DNA from: Cavia porcellus | Lineage: Eukaryota; Chordata; Mammalia; Rodentia; Caviidae | Assembly: GCF_034190915.1 (NCBI RefSeq) | Contig: NW_026947629.1 | Coordinates: 434,001 to 498,000, forward strand | DNA length: 64,000 bases | Direction: 5' to 3' | Shown here: in pieces, positions 15,101-29,500 of the stretch | Layout of the letters: each line of letters starts with the position of its first letter | Position numbering within the stretch: the first letter of the stretch is position 1 | Translations under genes and position numbers: made by a program | The notes under the pieces: model-generated | What the model was told of the DNA's origin: nothing | Seen by the model: only the letters and a program-made list of their open reading frames with translations | Databases searched by the model: none

Positions 15101-15603
15101 ATCTAATGTAACACACACCCATACAATGCGCACCACCCCGTGATGTTTTTCTCACTCCTACTAGTGAATCTAATGTAACACACACCCATACAATGCGCAC
15201 CTCCCCGTGATGTTTTTCTCACTCCTACTAGTGAATCTAATGTAACACACACCCATACAATGCGCACCACCCCGTGATGTTTTTCTCACTCCTACTAGTG
15301 AATCCAATGTAACACACACCCATACAATGCGCACCACCCCGTGATGTTTTTCTCACTCCTACTAGTGAATCTAATGTAACACACAACCATACAATGCGCA
15401 CCACCCCGTGATGTTTTTCTCACGCCTAGTAGTGCATCTAATGTAACACACACCCATACAATGCGCACCACCCCGTGATGTTTTTCTCACTCCTACTAGT
15501 GAATCTAATGTAACACTCACCCATACAATGCGCACCACCCCGTGATGTTTTTCTCACTCCTACTAGTGAATCTAATGTAACACACACCCATAAAATGCGC
15601 ACC
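3198..15603 (+). repeat. Tandem duplication of a 6,160-bp, 92-monomer unit
   Basis: Bases 3,198-9,443 match 9,358-15,603 at offset 6,160, and I found no difference at any diagnostic position compared. Shared rarities include CAAAACC (5,021/11,181), GTCAAT (near 6,128/12,288), GTGACG (near 6,710/12,870), CTTACT (near 7,251/13,411) and CTGACT (near 7,788/13,948). The unit is 92 x 67 minus 4: it contains four missing bases, near 4,917 (1), 6,849 (2) and 8,497 (1), and the second copy repeats them at 11,077, 13,009 and 14,657. The match is bounded by mismatches at 3,197/9,357 and 9,444/15,604, which places the junction within 9,358-9,443. Confidence 0.95.
3271..4400 (+). repeat. 13-monomer (871-bp) sub-repeat inside the 6,160-bp unit
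   Basis: The landmark TAAAATGCGCACCACGCCG at 3,271 recurs at 4,142, and CCCGTAC at 3,471 recurs at 4,342, both exactly 871 bp (13 monomers) apart. The same pair is carried into the second 6,160-bp copy near 9,431 and 10,302, so this smaller duplication came first. A related spacing of 869 bp links the CACCTCC monomers at 6,566 and 7,435. Confidence 0.8.
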
Positions 15604-18584
15604 TCCCCGTGATGTTTTTCTCACTCCTACTAGTGAATCTAATGTAACACACACCCATACAATGCGCACCACCCCGTGATGTTTTTCTCACTCCTACTAG
15701 TGAATGTAATGTAACACACACCCATACAATGCGCACCACCCCGTGATGTTTTTCTCACTCCTACTAGTGAATGTAATGTAACACACACCCATACAATGCG
15801 CACCACCCCGTGATGTTTTTCTCACTCCTACTAGTGAATCTAATGTAACACACAACCATACAATGCGCACCACCCCGTGATGTTTTTCTCACTCCTACTA
15901 GTGAATCCAATGTAACACACACCCATACAATGCGCACCACCCCGTGATGTTTTTCTCACTCCTACTAGTGAATCCAATGTGACACACACCCATACAATGC
16001 GCACCACCCCGTGATGTTTTTCTCACTCCTACTAGTGAATCTAATGTGACACACACCCATACAATGCGCACCACCCCGTGATGTTTTTCTCACTCCTACT
16101 AGTGAATGTAATGTGACACACACCCATACAATGCGCACCACCCCGTGATGTTTTTCTCACTCCTACTAGTGAATGTAATGTAACACACACCCATACAATG
16201 CGCACCACCCCGTGATGTTTTTCTCACTCCTACTAGTGAATGTAATGTAACACACACCCATACAATGCGCACCACCCTGTGATGTTTTTCTCACTCCTAC
16301 TAGTTAATGTAATGTAACACACACCCATACAATGCGCACCACCCCGTGATGTTTTTCTCACTCCTACTAGTGAATCTAATGTAACACACAACCATACAAT
16401 GCGCACCACCCCGTGATGTTTTTCTCACTCCTAGTAGTGCATCTAATGTAACACACACCCATACAATGCGCACCACCCCGTGATGTTTTTCTCACTCCTA
16501 CTAGTGAATGTAATGTAACACACACCCATACAATGCGCACCACCCCGTGATGTTTTTCTCACTCCTACTAGTGAATCCAATGTAACACACACCCATACAA
16601 TGCGCACCACCCCGTGATGTTTTTCTCACTCCTACTAGTGAATCCAATGTAACACACACCCATACAATGCGCACCACCCCGTGATGTTTTTCTCACTCCT
16701 ACTAGTGAATCCAATGTGACACACACCCATACAATGCGCACCACCCCGTGATGTTTTTCTCACTCCTACTAGTGAATCCAATGTAACACACACCCATACA
16801 ATGCGCACCACCCCGTGATGTTTTTCTCACTCCTACTAGTGAATCTAATGTAACACACACCCATACAATGCGCACCACCCCGTGATGTTTTTCTCACCCT
16901 ACTAGTGAATCTAATGTAACACACACCCATACAATGCGCACCACCCCGTGATGTTTTTCTCACTCCTACTAGTGAATCTAATGTAACACACACCCATACA
17001 ATGCGCACCTCCCCGTGATGTTTTTCTCACTCCTACTAGTGAATCTAATGTAACACACACCCATACAATGCGCACCACCCCGTGATGTTTTTCTCACTCC
17101 TACTAGTGAATCCAATGTAACACACACCCATACAATGCGCACCACCCCGTGATGTTTTTCTCACTCCTACTAGTGAATCTAATGTAACACACAACCATAC
17201 AATGCGCACCACCCCGTGATGTTTTTCTCACGCCTAGTAGTGCATCTAATGTAACACACACCCATACAATGCGCACCACCCCGTGATGTTTTTCTCACTC
17301 CTACTAGTGAATCTAATGTAACACTCACCCATACAATGCGCACCACCCCGTGATGTTTTTCTCACTCCTACTAGTGAATCTAATGTAACACACACCCATA
17401 AAATGCGCACCTCCCCGTGATGTTTTTCTCACTCCTACTAGTGAATCTAATGTAACACACACCCATACAATGCGCACCACCCCGTGATGTTTTTCTCACT
17501 CCTACTAGTGAATGTAATGTAACACACACCCATACAATGCGCACCACCCCGTGATGTTTTTCTCACTCCTACTAGTGAATGTAATGTAACACACACCCAT
17601 ACAATGCGCACCACCCCGTGATGTTTTTCTCACTCCTACTAGTGAATCTAATGTAACACACAACCATACAATGCGCACCACCCCGTGATGTTTTTCTCAC
17701 TCCTACTAGTGAATCCAATGTAACACACACCCATACAATGCGCACCACCCCGTGATGTTTTTCTCACTCCTACTAGTGAATCCAATGTAACACACACCCA
17801 TACAATGCGCACCACCCCGTGATGTTTTTCTCACTCCTACTAGTGAATCTAATGTGACACACACCCATACAATGCGCACCACCCCGTGATGTTTTTCTCA
17901 CTCCTACTAGTGAATGTAATGTGACACACACCCATACAATGCGCACCACCCCGTGATGTTTTTCTCACTCCTACTAGTGAATGTAATGTAACACACACCC
18001 ATACAATGCGCACCACCCCGTGATGTTTTTCTCACTCCTACTAGTGAATGTAATGTAACACACACCCATACAATGCGCACCACCCTGTGATGTTTTTCTC
18101 ACTCCTACTAGTGAATGTAATGTAACACACACCCATACAATGCGCACCACCCCGTGATGTTTTTCTCACTCCTACTAGTGAATCTAATGTAACACACCCA
18201 TACAATGCGCACCACCCCGTGATGTTTTTCTCACTCCTAGTAGTGCATCTAATGTAACACACACCCATACAATGCGCACCACCCCGTGATGTTTTTCTCA
18301 CTCCTACTAGTGAATGTAATGTAACACACACCCATACAATGCGCACCACCCCGTGATGTTTTTCTCACTCCTACTAGTGAATCCAATGTAACACACACCC
18401 ATACAATGCGCACCACCCCGTGATGTTTTTCTCACTCCTACTAGTGAATCCAATGTAACACACACCCATACAATGCGCACCACCCCGTGATGTTTTTCTC
18501 ACTCCTACTAGTGAATCCAATGTGACACACACCCATACAATGCGCACCACCCCGTGATGTTTTTCTCACTCCTACTAGTGAATC
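14836..18584 (+). repeat. Near-tandem 27-monomer duplication (about 1,808 bp)
   Basis: Bases 14,836-16,778 correspond to 16,645-18,584. The rare CGCCTAGTAGTGCATC monomer lies at 15,423 and 17,231, followed in both by ACACTCAC and a TAAAATGCGCACCTCC monomer. The offset is 1,809, then 1,808 after a 1-bp loss at about 16,896, then 1,806 after a 2-bp loss at about 18,197. Several substitutions separate the copies, for example GTTAAT at about 16,303 only in the left copy. The left copy overlaps the end of the 6,160-bp tandem, so the duplicated material derives partly from it. Confidence 0.85.
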
Positions 18585-18945
18585 TAATGTGACACACACC
18601 CATACAATGCGCACCACCCCGTGATGTTTTTCTCACTCCTACTAGTGAATCTAATGTGACACACACCCATACAATGCGCACCACCCCGTGATGTATTTCT
18701 CACTCCTACTAGTGAATCTAATGTGACACACACCCATACAATGCGCACCACCCCTTGATGTTTTTCTCACTCCTACTAGTGAATCTAATGTAACACACAC
18801 CCATACAATGCGCACCACCCCGTGATGTTTTTCTCACTCCTTCTAGTGAATCTAATGTAACACACACCCATACAATGCGCACCACCCCGTGATGTTTTTC
18901 TCACTCCTACTAGTGAATCCAATGTAACACACACCCATACAATGT

Positions 18946-21900
18946 GCACCACCCCGTGATGTTTTTCTCACTCCCACTAGTGAATCTAATGTAACACACA
19001 CCCATACAATGCGCACCACCCCGTGATGTTTTTCTCACTCCCACTAGTGAATCTAATGTAACACACACCCATACAATGCGCACCACCCCGTGATGTATTT
19101 TTCACTCCCACTAGTGAATCTAATGTAACACACACCCATACAATGCGCACCACCCCGTGATGTTTTTCTCACTCCCACTAGTGAATCTAATGTAACACAC
19201 ACCCATACAATACGCACCACCCCGTGATGTTTTTCTCACTCCCACTAGTGAATGTAATGTAACACACACCCATACAATGCGCACCACCCCGTGATGTTTT
19301 TCTCACTCCCACTAGTGAATCCAATGTAACACACACCCATACAATGCGCACCACCCCGTGATGTTTTTCTCACTCCTACTAGTGAATGTAATGTAACACA
19401 CACCCATATAATGCGCACCACCCCGTGATGTTTTTCTCACTCCTACTAGTGAATGTAATGTAACACACCCATACAATGCGCACCACCCCGTGATGTTTTT
19501 CTCACTCCTACTAGTGAATCTAATGTAACACACAACCATACAATACGCACCACCCCGTGATGTTTTTCTCACTCCTACTAGTGAATCTAATGTAACACAC
19601 ACCCATACAATGCGCACCACCCCGTGATGTTTTTCTCACTCCTACTAGTGAATCCAATGTGACACACACCCATACAATGCGCACCACCGCGTGATGTTTT
19701 TCTCACTCCTACTAGTGAATCCAATGTGACACACACCCATACAATGCGCACCACCCCGTGATGTTTTTCTCACTCCTACTAGTGAATCTAATGTGACACA
19801 CACCCATACAATGCGCACCACCCCGTGATGTTTTTCTCACTCCTACTAGTGAATGTAATGTAACACACACCCATACAATGCGCACCACCCCGTGATGTTT
19901 TTCTCACTCCTACTAGTGAATATAATGTAACACACACCCATACAATGCGCACCACCGCGTGATGTTTTTCTCACTCCTACTAGTGAATCTAATGTGACAC
20001 ACACCCATACAATGCGCACCACCCCGTGATGTATTTCTCACTCCTACTAGTGAATCTAATGTGACACACACCCATACAATGCGCACCACCCCTTGATGTT
20101 TTTCTCACTCCTACTAGTGAATCTAATGTAACACACACCCATACAATGCGCACCACCCCGTGATGTTTTTCTCACTCCTTCTAGTGAATCTAATGTAACA
20201 CACACCCATACAATGCGCACCACCCCGTGATGTTTTTCTCACTCCTACTAGTGAATCCAATGTAACACACACCCATACAATGCGCACCACCCCGTGATGT
20301 TTTTCTCACTCCTACTAGTGAATGTAATGTAACACACACCCATATAATGCGCACCACCCTGTGATGTTTTTCTCATTCCTACTAGTGAATCTAATGTGAC
20401 ACACACCCATACAATGCGCACCACCCCGTGATGTTTTTCTCACTACTACTAGTGAATCTAATGTGACACACACCCATACAATGCGCACCACCCCGTGATG
20501 TATTTCTCACTCCTACTAGTGAATCTAATGTGACACACACCCATACAATGCGCACCACCCCTTGATGTTTTTCTCACTCCTACTAGTGAATCTAATGTAG
20601 CACACACCCATACAATGCGCACCACCCCGTGATGTTTTTCTCACTCCTTCTAGTGAATCTAATGTAACACACACCCATACAATGCGCACCACTCTGTGAT
20701 GTTTTTCTCACTCCTACTAGTGAATCCAATGTAACACACACCCATACAATGCGCACCACCCCGTGATGTTTTTCTCACTCCTACTAGTGAATGTAATGTA
20801 ACACACACCCATACAATGCGCACCACCCCGTGATGTTTTTCTCACTCCTACTAGTGAATCCAATGTAACACACAACCATACAATGCGCACCACCCCGTGA
20901 TGTTTTTCTCACTCCTACTAGTGAATCTAATGTAACACACAACCATACAATACGCACCACCCCGTGATGTTTTTCTCACTCCTACTAGTGAATCTAATGT
21001 AACACACAACCATACAATACGCACCACCCCGTGATGTTTTTCTCACTCCTACTAGTGAATCTAATGTAACACACACCCATACAATGCGCACCACCCCGTG
21101 ATGTTTTTCTCACTCCTACTAGTGAATGTAATGTAACACACACCCATACAATGCGCACCACCCCGTGATGTTTTTCTCACTCCTACTAGTGAATCTAATG
21201 TAACACACAACCATACAATGCGCACCACCCCGTGATGTTTTTCTCACTCCTACTAGTGAATCTAATGTAACACACACCCATACAATGCGCACCACCCCGT
21301 GATGTTTTTCTCACTCCCACTAGTGAATCTAATGTAACACACACCCATACAATGCGCACCACCCCGTGATGTTTTTCTCACTCCCACTAGTGAATCTAAT
21401 GTAACACACACCCATACAATGCGCACCACCCCGTGATGTTTTTCTCACTCCCACTAGTGAATCTAATGTAACACACACCAATACAATGCGCACCACCCCG
21501 TGATGTATTTTTCACTCCCACTAGTGAATCTAATGTAACACACACCCATACAATGCGCACCACCCCGTGATGTTTTTCTCACTCCCACTAGTGAATCTAA
21601 GGTAACACACACCCATACAATACGCACCACCCCGTGATGTTTTTCTCACTCCCACTAGTGAATGTAATGTAACACACACCCATACAATGCGCACCACCCC
21701 GTGATGTTTTTCTCACTCCCACTAGTGAATCCAATGTAACACACACCCATACAATGCGCACCACCCCGTGATGTTTTTCTCACTCCTACTAGTGAATGTA
21801 ATGTAACACACACCCATATAATGCGCACCACCCCGTGATGTTTTTCTCACTCCTACTAGTGAATGTAATGTAACACACCCATACAATGCGCACCACCCCG

Positions 21901-23537
21901 TGATGTTTTTCTCACTCCTACTAGTGAATCTAATGTAACACACAACCATACAATACGCACCACCCCGTGATGTTTTTCTCACTCCTACTAGTGAATCTAA
22001 TGTAACACACACCCATACAATGCGCACCACCCCGTGATGTTTTTCTCACTCCTACTAGTGAATCCAATGTGACACGCACCCATACAATGCGCACCACCGC
22101 GTGATGTTTTTCTCACTCCTACTAGTGAATCCAATGTGACACACACCCATACAATGCGCACCACCCCGTGATGTTTTTCTCACTCCTACTAGTGAATCTA
22201 ATGTGACACACACCCATACAATGCGCACCACCCCGTGATGTTTTTCTCACTCCTACTAGTGAATGTAATGTAACACACACCCATACAATGCGCACCACCC
22301 CGTGATGTTTTTCTCACTCCTACTAGTGAATATAATGTAACACACACCCATACAATGCGCACCACCGCGTGATGTTTTTCTCACTCCTACTAGTGAATCT
22401 AATGTGACACACACCCATACAATGCGCACCACCCCGTGATGTATTTCTCACTCCTACTAGTGAATCTAATGTGACACACACCCATACAATGCGCACCACC
22501 CCTTGATGTTTTTCTCACTCCTACTAGTGAATCTAATGTAACACACACCCATACAATGCGCACCACCCCGTGATGTTTTTCTCACTCCTTCTAGTGAATC
22601 TAATGTAACACACACCCATACAATGCGCACCACCCCGTGATGTTTTTCTCACTCCTACTAGTGAATCCAATGTAACACACACCCATACAATGCGCACCAC
22701 CCCGTGATGTTTTTCTCACTCCTACTAGTGAATGTAATGTAACACACACCCATATAATGCGCACCACCCCGTGATGTTTTTCTCATTCCTACTAATGAAT
22801 CTAATGTGACACACACCCATACAATGCGCACCACCCCGTGATGTTTTTCTCACTACTACTAGTGAATCTAATGTGACACACACCCATACAATGCGCACCA
22901 CCCCGTGATGTATTTCTCACTCCTACTAGTGAATCTAATGTGACACACACCCATACAATGCGCACCACCCCTTGATGTTTTTCTCACTCCTACTAGTGAA
23001 TCTAATGTAGCACACACCCATACAATGCGCACCACCCCGTGATGTTTTTCTCACTCCTTCTAGTGAATCTAATGTAACACACACCCATACAATGCGCACC
23101 ACTCTGTGATGTTTTTCTCACTCCTACTAGTGAATCCAATGTAACACACACCCATACAATGCGCACCACCCCGTGATGTTTTTCTCACTCCTACTAGTGA
23201 ATGTAATGTAACACACACCCATACAATGCGCACCACCCCGTGATGTTTTTCTCACTCCTACTAGTGAATCCAATGTAACACACAACCATACAATGCGCAC
23301 CACCCCGTGATGTTTTTCTCACTCCTACTAGTGAATCTAATGTAACACACAACCATACAATACGCACCACCCCGTGATGTTTTTCTCACTCCTACTAGTG
23401 AATCTAATGTAACACACAACCATACAATACGCACCACCCCGTGATGTTTTTCTCACTCCTACTAGTGAATCTAATGTAACACACACCCATACAATGCGCA
23501 CCACCCCGTGATGTTTTTCTCACTCCTACTAGTGAAT
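18946..23537 (+). repeat. Tandem pair of a 2,410-bp, 36-monomer unit
   Basis: Bases 18,946-21,127 match 21,356-23,537 at offset 2,410 (36 x 67 minus 2). The missing 2 bp are a shortened CA tract at about 19,466, copied at 21,876. Marker pairs include GTAGCAC (20,600/23,010) and CCGCGTG (19,689/22,099). I noticed about six substitutions, for example 20,360, 21,480, 21,601 and 22,793. The same pair reappears, trimmed at its left end, at about 34,338-38,329, so it predates the 15.2-kb duplication. Confidence 0.9.
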
Positions 23538-26500
23538 CCAATGTAACACACACCCATACAATGCGCACCACCCCGTGATGTTTTTCTCACTCCTACTAGT
23601 GAATCCAATGTGACACACACCCATACAATGCGCACCACCCCGTGATGTTTTTCTCACTCCTACTAGTGAATCTAATGTGACACACAACCATACAATGCGC
23701 ACCACCCCGTGATGTTTTTCTCACTCCTACTAGTGAATCCAATGTGACACACACCCATACAATGCGCACCACACCGTGATGTTTTTCTCACTCCTACTAG
23801 TGAATGTAATGTAACACACACCCATACAATGCGCACCACCCCGTGATGTTTTTCTCACTCCTACTAGTGAATCTAATGTAACACACAACCATACAATGCG
23901 CACCACCCCGTGATGTTTTTCTCACTCCTACTAGTGAATCTAATGTAACACACACCCATACAATGCGCACCACCCCGTGATGTTTTTCTCACTCCTACTA
24001 GTGAATCTAATGTAACACACACCCATACAATGCGCACCACCCCGTGATGTTTTTCTCACTCCTACTAGTGAATCTAATGTAACACACACCCATACAATGC
24101 GCACCACCCCGTGATGTTTTTCTCACTCCTACTAGTGAATCTAATGTGACACACACCCATACAATGCGCACCACCGCGTGATGTTTTTCTCACTCCTACT
24201 AGTGAATCTAATGTGACACACACCCATACAATGCGCACCACCCCGTGATGTATTTCTCACTCCTACTAGTGAATCTAATGTGACACACACCCATACAATG
24301 CGCACCACCCCTTGATGTTTTTCTCACTCCTATTAGTGAATCTAATGTAACACACACCCATACAATGCGCACCACCCCGTGATGTTTTTCTCACTCCTTC
24401 TAGTGAATCTAATGTAACACACACCCATACAATGCGCACCACCCCGTGATGTTTTTCTCACTCCTACTAGTGAATCCAATGTAACACACACCCATACAAT
24501 GCGCACCACCCCGTGATGTTTTTCTCACTCCTACTAGTGAATGTAATGTAACACACACCCATATAATGCGCACCACCCCGTGATGTTTTTCTCACTCCTA
24601 CTAGTGAATCTAATGTGACACACACCCATACAATGCGCACCACCCCGTGATGTTTTTCTCACTACTACTAGTGAATCTAATGTGACACACACCCATACAA
24701 TGCGCACCACACCGTGATGTATTTCTCACTCCTACTAGTGAATCTAATGTGACACACACCCATACAATGCGCACCACCCCTTGATGTTTTTCTCACTCCT
24801 ACTAGTGAATCTAATGTAACACACACCCATACAATGCGCACCACCCCGTGATGTTTTTCTCACTCCTTCTAGTGAATCTAATGTAACACACACCCATACA
24901 ATGCGCACCACTCCGTGATGTTTTTCTCACTCCTACTAGTGAATCCAATGTAACACACACCCATACAATGCGCACCACCCCGTGATGTTTTTCTCACTCC
25001 TACTAGTGAATGTAATGTAACACACACCCATACAATGCGCACCACCCCGTGATGTTTTTCTCACTCCTACTAGTGAATCCAATGTAACACACAACCATAC
25101 AATGCGCACCACCCCGTGATGTTTTTCTCACTCCTACTAGTGAATCTAATGTAACACACAACCATACAATACGCACCACCCCGTGATGTTTTTCTCACTC
25201 CTACTAGTGAATCTAATGTAACACACAACCATACAATACGCACCACCCCGTGATGTTTTTCTCACTCCTACTAGTGAATCTAATGTAACACACACCCATA
25301 CAATGCGCACCACCCCGTGATGTTTTTCTCACTCCTACTAGTGAATCCAATGTAACACACACCCATACAATGCGCACCACCCCGTGATGTTTTTCTCACT
25401 CCTACTAGTGAATCCAATGTGACACACACCCATACAATGCGCACCACCCCGTGATGTTTTTCTCACTCCTACTAGTGAATGTAATGTAACACACACCCAT
25501 ACAATGCGCACCACACCGTGATGTTTTTCTCACTCCTACTAGTGAATGTAATGTAACACACACCCATACAATGCGCACCACCCCGTGATGTTTTTCTCAC
25601 TCCTACTAGTGAATCTAATGTAACACACACCCATACAATGCGCACCACCCCATGATGTTTTTCTCACTCCTACTAGTGAATCTAATGTAACACACACCCA
25701 TACAATGCGCACCACCCCGTGATGTTTTTCTCACTCCCACTAGTGAATCTAATGTAACACACACCCATACAATGCGCACCACCACGTGATGTTTTTCTCA
25801 CTCCCACTAGTGAATCTAATGTAACACACACCCATACAATGCGCACCACCCCGTGATGTATTTTTCACTCCCACTAGTGAATCTAATGTAACACACCCAT
25901 ACAATGCGCACCACCCCGTGATGTTTTTCTCACTCCCACTAGTGAATCCAATGTAACACACACCCATACAATGCGCACCACCCCGTGATGTTTTTCTCAC
26001 TCCTACTAGTGAATCCAATGTAACACACACCCATACAATGCGCACCACCCCGTGATGTTTTTCTCACTCCTACTAGTGAATCCAATGTAACACACACCCA
26101 TAAAATGCGCACCACCCCGTGATGTTTTTCTCACTCCTACTAGTGAATCCAATGTAACACACACCCATAAAATGCGCACCACCCCGTGATGTTTTTCTCA
26201 CTCCTACTAGTGAATCCAATGTGACACACACCCATACAATGCGCACCACCCCGTGATGTTTTTCTCACTCCTACTAGTGAATGTAATGTAACACACACCC
26301 ATACAATGCGCACCACCCCGTGATGTTTTTCTCACTCCTACTAGTGAATGTAATGTAACACACACCCATACAATGCGCACCACCCCGTGATGTTTTTCTC
26401 ACTCCTACTAGTGAATCTAATGTAACACACACCCATACAATGCGCACCACCCCGTGATGTTTTTCTCACTCTTACTAGTGAATGCAATGTAACACACACC

Positions 26501-29500
26501 CATACAATGCGCACCACCCCGTGATGTTTTTCTCACTCCTACTAGTGAATGTAATGTAACACACACCCATACAATGCGCACCACCCCGTGATGTTTTTCT
26601 CACTCCTACTAGTGAATATAATGTGACACACACCCATACAATGCGCACCACCCCGTGATGTTTTTCTCACTCCTACTAGTGAATCTAATGTGACACACAC
26701 CCATACAATGCGCACCACCCCGTGATGTTTTTCTCACTCCTACTAGTGAATCTAATGTGACACACACCCATACAATGCGCACCACCCCGTGATGTATTTC
26801 TCACTCCTACTAGTGAATCTAATGTAACACACACCCATACAATGCGCACCACCCCTTGATGTTTTTCTCACTCCTACTAGTGAATCTAATGTAACACACA
26901 CCCATACAATGCGCACCACCCCGTGATGTTTTTCTCACTCCTTCTAGTGAATCTAATGTAACACACACCCATACAATGCGCACCACCCCGTGATATTTTT
27001 CTCACTCCTACTAGTGAATCCAATGTAACACACACCCATACAATGCGCACCACCCCGTGATGTTTTACTCACTCCTACTAGTGAATGTAATGTAACACAC
27101 ACCCATATAATGCGCACCACCCCGTGATGTTTTTCTCACTCCTACTAGTGAATCTAATGTGACACACACCCATACAATGGGCACCACCCCGTGATGTTTT
27201 TCTCACTCCTACTAGTGAATCTAATGTGACACACACCCATACAATGCGCACCACCCCGTGATGTATTTCTCACTCCTACTAGTGAATCTAATGTGAAACA
27301 CCCATACAATGCGCACCACCCCGTGATGTTTTTCTCACTCCTACTAGTGAATCTAATGTAACACACACCCATACAATGCGCACCACCCCGTGATGTTTTT
27401 CTCACTCCTACTAGTGAATCCAATGTAACACACACCCATACAATGCGCACCACCCCGTGATGTTTTTCTCACTCCTACTAGTGAATCCAATGTGACACAC
27501 ACCCATACAATGCGCACCACCCCGTGATGTTTTTCTCACTCCTACTAGTGAATCTAATGTGACACACAACCATACAATGCGCACCACCCCGTGATGTTTT
27601 TCTCACTCCTACTAGTGAATCCAATGTGACACACACCCATACAATGCGCACCACACCGTGATGTTTTTCTCACTCCTACTAGTGAATGTAATGTAACACA
27701 CACCCGTACAATGCGCACCACCCCGTGATGTTTTTCTCACTCCTACTAGTGAATCTAATGTAACACACAACCATACAATGCGCACCACCCCGTGATGTTT
27801 TTCTCACTCCTACTAGTGAATCTAATGTAACACACACCCATACAATGCGCACCACCCCGTGATGTTTTTCTCACTCCTACTAGTGAATCTAATGTAACAC
27901 ACACCCATACAATGCGCACCACCCCGTGATGTTTTTCTCACTCCTACTAGTGAATCTAATGTAACACACACCCATACAATGCGCACCACCCCGTGATGTT
28001 TTTCTCACTCCTACTAGTGAATCTAATGTGACACACACCCATACAATGCGCACCACCGCGTGATGTTTTTCTCACTCCTACTAGTGAATCTAATGTGACA
28101 CACACCCATACAATGCGCACCACCCCGTGATGTATTTCTCACTCCTACTAGTGAATCTAATGTGACACACACCCATACAATGCGCACCACCCCTTGATGT
28201 TTTTCTCACTCCTATTAGTGAATCTAATGTAACACACACCCATACAATGCGCACCACCCCGTGATGTTTTTCTCACTCCTTCTAGTGAATCTAATGTAAC
28301 ACACACCCATACAATGCGCACCACCCCGTGATGTTTTTCTCACTCCTACTAGTGAATCCAATGTAACACACACCCATACAATGCGCACCACCCCGTGATG
28401 TTTTTCTCACTCCTACTAGTGAATGTAATGTAACACACACCCATATAATGCGCACCACCCCGTGATGTTTTTCTCACTCCTACTAGTGAATCTAATGTGA
28501 CACACACCCATACAATGCGCACCACCCCGTGATGTTTTTCTCACTACTACTAGTGAATCTAATGTGACACACACCCATACAATGCGCACCACCCCGTAAT
28601 GTATTTCTCACTCCTACTAGTGAATCTAATGTGACACACACCCATACAATGCGCACCACCCCTTGATGTTTTTCTCACTCCTACTAGTGAATCTAATGTA
28701 ACACACACCCATACAATGCGCACCACCCCGTGATGTTTTTCTCACTCCTTCTAGTGAATCTAATGTAACACACACCCATACAATGCGCACCACTCCGTGA
28801 TGTTTTTCTCACTCCTACTAGTGAATCCAATGTAACACACACCCATACAATGCGCACCACCCCGTGATGTTTTTCTCACTCCTACTAGTGAATGTAATGT
28901 AACACACACCCATACAATGCGCACCACCCCGTGATGTTTTTCTCACTCCTACTAGTGAATCCAATGTAACACACAACCATACAATGCGCACCACCCCGTG
29001 ATGTTTTTCTCACTCCTACTAGTGAATCTAATGTAACACACAACCATACAATACGCACCACCCCGTGATGTTTTTCTCACTCCTACTAGTGAATCTAATG
29101 TAACACACAACCATACAATACGCACCACCCCGTGATGTTTTTCTCACTCCTACTAGTGAATCTAATGTAACACACACCCATACAATGCGCACCACCCCGT
29201 GATGTTTTTCTCACTCCTACTAGTGAATCCAATGTAACACACACCCATACAATGCGCACCACCCCGTGATGTTTTTCTCACTCCTACTAGTGAATCCAAT
29301 GTGACACACACCCATACAATGCGCACCACCCCGTGATGTTTTTCTCACTCCTACTAGTGAATGTAATGTAACACACACCCATACAATGCGCACCACACCG
29401 TGATGTTTTTCTCACTCCTACTAGTGAATGTAATGTAACACACACCCATACAATGCGCACCACCCCGTGATGTTTTTCTCACTCCTACTAGTGAATCTAA

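Noticed and set aside
25860..25875. TATTTTTCAC and TATTTCTC monomers as TATA-like promoters
   Set aside because: They are single-base variants of the T5 tract, scattered throughout the array, with no gene downstream on either strand.
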